A stretch of 64,000 nt of DNA from Nageia nagi (lineage: Eukaryota > Pinophyta), in assembly GCA_050084985.1 (NCBI GenBank), contig JBITNC010000001.1:169632001-169696000 (forward strand), written 5' to 3'. Shown piece after piece: positions 60,220 through 64,000 of the stretch. How positions within the stretch are numbered: position 1 is the first letter of the stretch; each line of letters opens with the position of its first letter. The position numbers and the translations under genes are program-made. The notes beneath the pieces were generated by a model, which did no database searches, was not told where the DNA came from, and was given only the letters and a program-made list of their open reading frames with translations.

Positions 60220-61243
60220 CAAACCACCATATCAATTACAAGAGCACTTTAGTTAGTGGATCAGTTTAGAGGAAGGGTTGGAGAATGATTGGAAAGAGGA
60301 GAAAAAAAAAACTAAGAGAAATTCTAGATAGAAGGAAATGGCCAAGATGAAATGGACTTGATCAACTAGCTTGGGGACAAAGACAACAAGGTACTTATAG
60401 ACTTAAAGAAGGATATAAAAAAATATTAAGTACTTCATATAACCCAATAAACCTTCCTTGGTTAAAGATATGAAAATCCAAAGGATGGCAAAAAATAAAT
60501 TGTTTTATTTTGCAAGTAGCTCATAATAGTACAATTACTCAAGATAACATGAGGAGGAAAGGCATGTGTGGACCTAACATGTGTGTTATGTGCTACCAAG
60601 AGAATGAAATAATAACTCATCTTTTATTTGAATGCTCTTATGCTAGAATAATTTGGACTTGGTGGTATAGAACTTTCAGATAGGAAGGGGATTCCTTTCC
60701 TACTGTAAATTCCTTCTAAGACTACTAGAAAATCAACAAGTTCAAATCTATGTTCATGAAGCCAACTTGGAACTTGGGAGTGGGGTTTTATTTGTTGGAA
60801 TATTTGGTTAGAAAGAAATAATAGATTTTTCACAAAAGAATTTAGACCAGAGGAAAGAGCCTGGGAAATCATAGTAAGGAGAACCTAGGAATTCATAGTA
60901 AGGAATTTAAACTAAGACTTTATTTGCAAAAATCTAGGACTTTCAAATGGAAGAGGAGGAAACTGATATTTGGACCCAACTCCAGAAACATATGTAAAAT
61001 GGAAAATCAAAAAATGAAGTCAACAAAAGTTCAATGGAAACCAATGATGAAGGCTAAAGTCCCAAAAAATAGAGTTTGGTCTTTTTATGTAGATCAATTA
61101 GCAAAAAGTAGAGTTTTCAAAAGTTACATAAATAAAAAAGATAAGTTGATTTGTATTTTGAACTTGGCCAAAAAAGGCCAACCTACAAATGCAATTGTAT
61201 AACTTTCCTTTTTGAATAAAAGTTTTACCTTTACTAAAAAAAA
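60220..61243 (+). pseudogene. L1-type LINE 3' end with RT zinc-binding domain
   Basis: The plus-strand frame reads INLPW, a WK-like stretch, HNSTITQDNMRRKGMCGP then CVMCYQENEIITHLLFECSYA and IIWTWW, the zinc-binding domain (zf-RVT) at the end of plant L1 reverse transcriptases. Its C-x2-C, His and Cys ligands are intact (60565-60650). Stops follow near 60680-60740. A basic 92-codon stretch (60924-61202, KWKRRKLIFGPNSRN) continues to the last stop. An AATAAA at 61215 and an A-run at 61235-61243 mark the 3' end. The 5' part with endonuclease and RT palm is absent, as in most 5'-truncated LINE copies. Confidence 0.8.
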
Positions 61244-61694
61244 GATAAAACCAATATAATATCATAACCTATTTGTATTATCATTGACAGGCTATATTTT
61301 ATGAGAAGGCACAAACAATATTCTAATAGAAGTAGGGTGTGTATACTTGGTATTGATCATAACACACTACAATGTTCTCTTGTTTATCTTTAACAAAGTA
61401 CAAGTGTTTCTATATAGAGATGGATTATGAATCTTAAAAATCAAATTAAGATTTATCTTTTTAAGTATAATTATGATAAATAGTAAAATTGAATAGTAAC
61501 ATAAAATTCTAGTTCTTTTAAATTGTAATTTTTACATAAATACGTTTAATTGACTAAAAGATTATTCAAAAATTAATTAAGAATATTTTTTTCAAATTTA
61601 TTTATTATATTATTAATTTAATTAATATTATATAGAAAAGTATCATTTCTCTTGTTATCTATATTGAAATATAAAATTATACATAATTATCCAA
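61244..61694. other. no gene recognised
   Basis: AT-rich. It begins with AGATAAAACCAATATAAT, similar to AGATAAACCCAATATT at 60158-60173, a possible target duplication of the LINE. Confidence 0.4.
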
Positions 61695-61830
61695 TGTTTG
61701 TAGGGAAGTTGGAGAGAGGGGTAATTGAAATCTCTCAAGTGGATAATGAGAGACCCAAGTTCAAATCTCCTCATAGCGGGTGTCCATTGCTCCGCACAAA
61801 CTTATAACTAACTATTAAAAAAAAAATTAT
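61695..61830 (+). mobile_element. SINE-like element
   Basis: Contains AAGTTCAAATCTCC (61757-61770), a good B box, followed by a GCGGGTGTCCATTGCTCCGC segment and an A-run at 61818-61827. The A box is weak (TTGGAGAGAGG). A degraded partner with the same first half lies at 61858-61950. Confidence 0.55.
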
Positions 61831-61857
61831 AAATAATTTTTTTAAAAACAATATGTG

Positions 61858-61950
61858 AACATGTTAGAGGAGTTGTGGATAGAGGGTAGCTAAAACTCTC
61901 CATTAAAATGTGAGTAACGTAGACTCATATATCATCCACTCTAACAAATA
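61858..61950 (+). mobile_element. degraded SINE-like copy
   Basis: GTTGTGGATAGAGGGTAGCT and AAAACTCTCC align with GTTGGAGAGAGGGGTAAT and GAAATCTCTC of the preceding element. The B-box region has decayed to GACTCATATATCATCC. Confidence 0.4.
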
Positions 61951-62111
61951 AATGTAATTTCAAATGATGATATTTTATTATTAAGTCCTCACTCTCTATT
62001 CAAAAAAATATTAATACAATTTTTTTGTTGTATTATATCTATGCAAGTTCTTTGAAGTGGAGAATCTCATGTATAAAAATCCTGAAATTAAGATGTCAGC
62101 CATATATTTGA

Positions 62112-62402
62112 ATGGCCACCATCTTCAATGTTTTCAGTTTTCCAACACTGAGGATTTGTAATGAGCTGATGAAATGTAAGTGGCCAATCTCGATCAACAA
62201 ACACTTCCAATCCCCACCTCTTATATACGAAATGTCGTCAGCATATAAAACCTGTGCAGGTTTCTCGCCAGAAAAAATGTTTTGTCAGCAAGGAGATCAA
62301 CTCTGTAGAAAGTGTTTGGAGGAAGAAACAAATGTGCAGCTACATGATTATGATTATTCTGAGAGATGGGAATTCCTCAAGTCGCTGCCTCACAAGTACT
62401 GA
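62112..62402 (+). CDS. unidentified short frame, possible host exon
   Basis: 96-codon plus-strand frame ending HKY and a stop, in a stretch less AT-rich than the rest of the window. It has six Cys, several in close pairs (CQQGDQLCRKC), and an acidic end (EEETNVQLHDYDYSERWEFL). An acceptor-like TGTTTTCAG lies at about 62133-62141, just inside the frame, so the real coding part could be a last exon beginning SFPTL. A second ATG at 62232 would give 56 codons. I do not recognise the protein and see no upstream exon in the window. It could equally be chance or a fragment. Confidence 0.25.
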   Translation: MATIFNVFSFPTLRICNELMKCKWPISINKHFQSPPLIYEMSSAYKTCAGFSPEKMFCQQGDQLCRKCLEEETNVQLHDYDYSERWEFLKSLPHKY

Positions 62403-62595
62403 ATCTTATCCTTTCCTCAACATAATTTTCTATGCTGTTATCAAAAATCGTTTGTCTCTTGTTAAAAATGTTGTTTTTCCCCTCATATATGAGTTGATTT
62501 GAAATGCTGTTGGATTTTTGTTAACTTAACTCCAAATTGTCCAGACCCATATTTCCAAATCATTCCCCTAGTCAAGGCTTGAATTTTCGTCACTA

Positions 62596-62829
62596 TCACA
62601 TAAGGCTTTTTAGTTTCTGTACCTTGTCTAATTGGGTAGATGGGCCCTCCTTAATCCTTAGCTGTTTAGTGCCATGATGACCATTTCGAGAATTGATGTT
62701 TTTTGCGGTTGAGGATAATGTGGTCAAAGCCGGATTTCTGGTTGCAAGGCATGGATCAGCTATGACTTGAACCCGATATCTTACCTTGGTAGTGCTAGGC
62801 AGTCTACTACTGAGCCACTGGCCCATTGC
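62596..62829 (-). mobile_element. tRNA-derived SINE
   Basis: On the minus strand the 5' end has GTGGCTCAGTAGTAGACTGC with the A box TGGCTCAGTAG (62817-62807), and 40 bases on TATCGGGTTCAAGTCATA with a perfect-looking B box (62779-62762). The two lie at tRNA-like spacing, and the start resembles a tRNA gene. The body runs on for about 150 bases to near 62600. No target duplication was found. Transcription would be by RNA polymerase III. It is not a functional tRNA: the arms after the B box do not pair into a cloverleaf that I can see. Confidence 0.7.
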
Positions 62830-63334
62830 AGATTGAGTCTTTTGAGTGTGGATTGAACCTCCAACATTTCTGGGTGATTTTTAGTTCAGTTTGACTAGAT
62901 GAAGATCATAATACACTGAGAATTATTTATATGAGAGTTCTAGGTCTCGTGGGCACTAATCCTGCGTTGGTTACTTTAGAAGATACATAGGCCTCACAGT
63001 TATTAGACGCTATATGGAGTAAAACTAATATAGAGTGTGAAATTAGAGTTCAATTGACAGAATTCATCACAGATCTAGGTTGCAGAGCATGGGTGCAACA
63101 GCAAAATCACAAGACATCATAGGGTTGATATTTTTTGCCACTACTCTCTGATGCTTCTAATTACAGCCTTGTGAGACATTTGAAACCCGTTTAGAATTTT
63201 TCTTCAGATACTACAGAATGTTTGATACATGCTATATAGCTTCTCCATGTCTTCCTGCAATTTGATGGGTCCTGGATAACTTTATTGTATCTATTTCACC
63301 AGAGTCAGTCAGGCCTATTCATGGTTGGAGTTTG
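62830..63334. other. low-repeat stretch, no gene recognised
   Basis: Less AT-rich and without the repeats seen elsewhere. No frame over 60 codons and no domain. It could be intron or intergenic DNA near a host gene beyond the right edge. Confidence 0.35.
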
Positions 63335-63412
63335 TAGCCCGCTTTTGGAAATTGAATCTAGGTTGTTTCTGCAATAAGCATGCAACTTGCTATTGGACCA
63401 CTATCAGCACCC
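63335..63412 (-). mobile_element. SINE-like tRNA-related fragment
   Basis: On the minus strand, AGTGGTCCAATAGCAAG (63407-63391) resembles an A box and AGATTCAATTTCC (about 63360-63347) a B box, at tRNA-like spacing. No duplication and no tail are evident. Confidence 0.4.
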
Positions 63413-64000
63413 CAACTTGTCATAATACAAGGAACACACTTATAAAGAGGATTTTACCTTCTTTATCCACATAACACATCGCTGGGAAGAACTTGTTATA
63501 GGGCGAGAGTGGGAAGACATGCACACACATCAACTCACACACTTTAAGAGAAAAAAGTGAAAATGATAAAGATTAAGTAATGAAGAAAATTAATACTGGT
63601 GGTCCATGAATACTAATAGTGATTGCAATATCATTCCTACTGTGGCTCATTTTATTGTTTGTGTGTGTAGACTTATACGGGACATTGCCTTTGTCATTGC
63701 AAGCCCAGACCTTTTGTTGGATTCTGATGAGGTGAGATATTGATTTATCCCTTGATAATACTTCTTTTATATTTCCATTGCTCAATTATTGTTATTATGG
63801 AGACAATGCATGCTATTAAGTGTGCCATTTTTACATGTTTGTACTATTTTAAAATTTTAATGTCAAATTTTGTTCTAACAATTCTCAGCATAATTAGTTT
63901 TCTCTAATTTTTACCTTACTGTCTCATCGCCCCCAATACCAACTACAGGGGATTAGGGCAATTGGGTTTGACCTCTTTGCCTCATCATCAGACAACTATT
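63413..64000. other. no gene recognised
   Basis: Mixed composition, no repeats or domains seen. A minus-strand frame of 70 codons at 63573-63785 has no recognisable feature. Confidence 0.35.

Noticed and set aside
62762-62817. Possible functional tRNA gene on the minus strand
   Set aside because: A and B boxes are present, but I could not see a closed cloverleaf, and the sequence runs on into a SINE body of about 150 bases.

Overview
This window looks like nuclear intergenic DNA from a large plant genome, most likely a gymnosperm. That is inferred from the AT-rich sequence, the nested and decayed LTR retrotransposons of several ages, and abundant degraded copies of PLS-type pentatricopeptide repeat (PPR) genes. 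I see no bacterial-style genes or operons, no rRNA or tRNA gene, no CRISPR array and no clearly intact host gene. Nearly every readable frame is a broken transposable-element or PPR frame.

Layout. 1-4959: reverse-strand Ty1/copia element running off the left edge (integrase start, protease, gag, long leader, primer-binding site, 5' LTR). 5060-5490: LINE reverse-transcriptase fragment. 5490-13040: AT-rich degenerate tandem repeat, split by a complete 6.25-kb reverse-strand LTR element (6365-12615, TTTAT target duplication) that has no polymerase and instead a long coiled-coil reading frame. 13975-18775: PPR pseudogene fragments, including three tandem units of about 400 bp. 19353-32695: Ty3 chromovirus-like element (gag, protease, RT, RNase H, integrase, chromodomain-like end), interrupted inside its protease-RT linker by a second Ty3-type element (20765-28377), which itself holds a copia solo LTR flanked by a 170-bp duplication. 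32696-33440: two more PPR-derived units. 33441-41749: non-coding, with simple repeats, a weak PPR remnant and a SINE-like insertion. 41750-56559: two related Tat-like Ty3 segments, each with an antisense plant-mobile-domain frame between gag or other sequence and the 3' LTR, and neither with a recognisable pol. 58747-59600: a further LTR. 59667-64000: SINE-like insertions, the 3' end of an L1-type LINE, and a less repetitive stretch with one short unidentified frame.

The genes do not form a pathway. The window is a stratigraphy of insertions: AT repeat, then the coiled-coil element; chromovirus, then the second Ty3 element, then the solo LTR. Catalytic residues are lost throughout (copia protease Asp, chromovirus RT second Asp, all three integrase acidic residues). 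The best candidates for something undescribed are the pol-less coiled-coil LTR element, the PPR gene fragment turned into a 400-bp tandem repeat, the antisense mobile-domain frames, and the solo LTR flanked by a 170-bp duplication.
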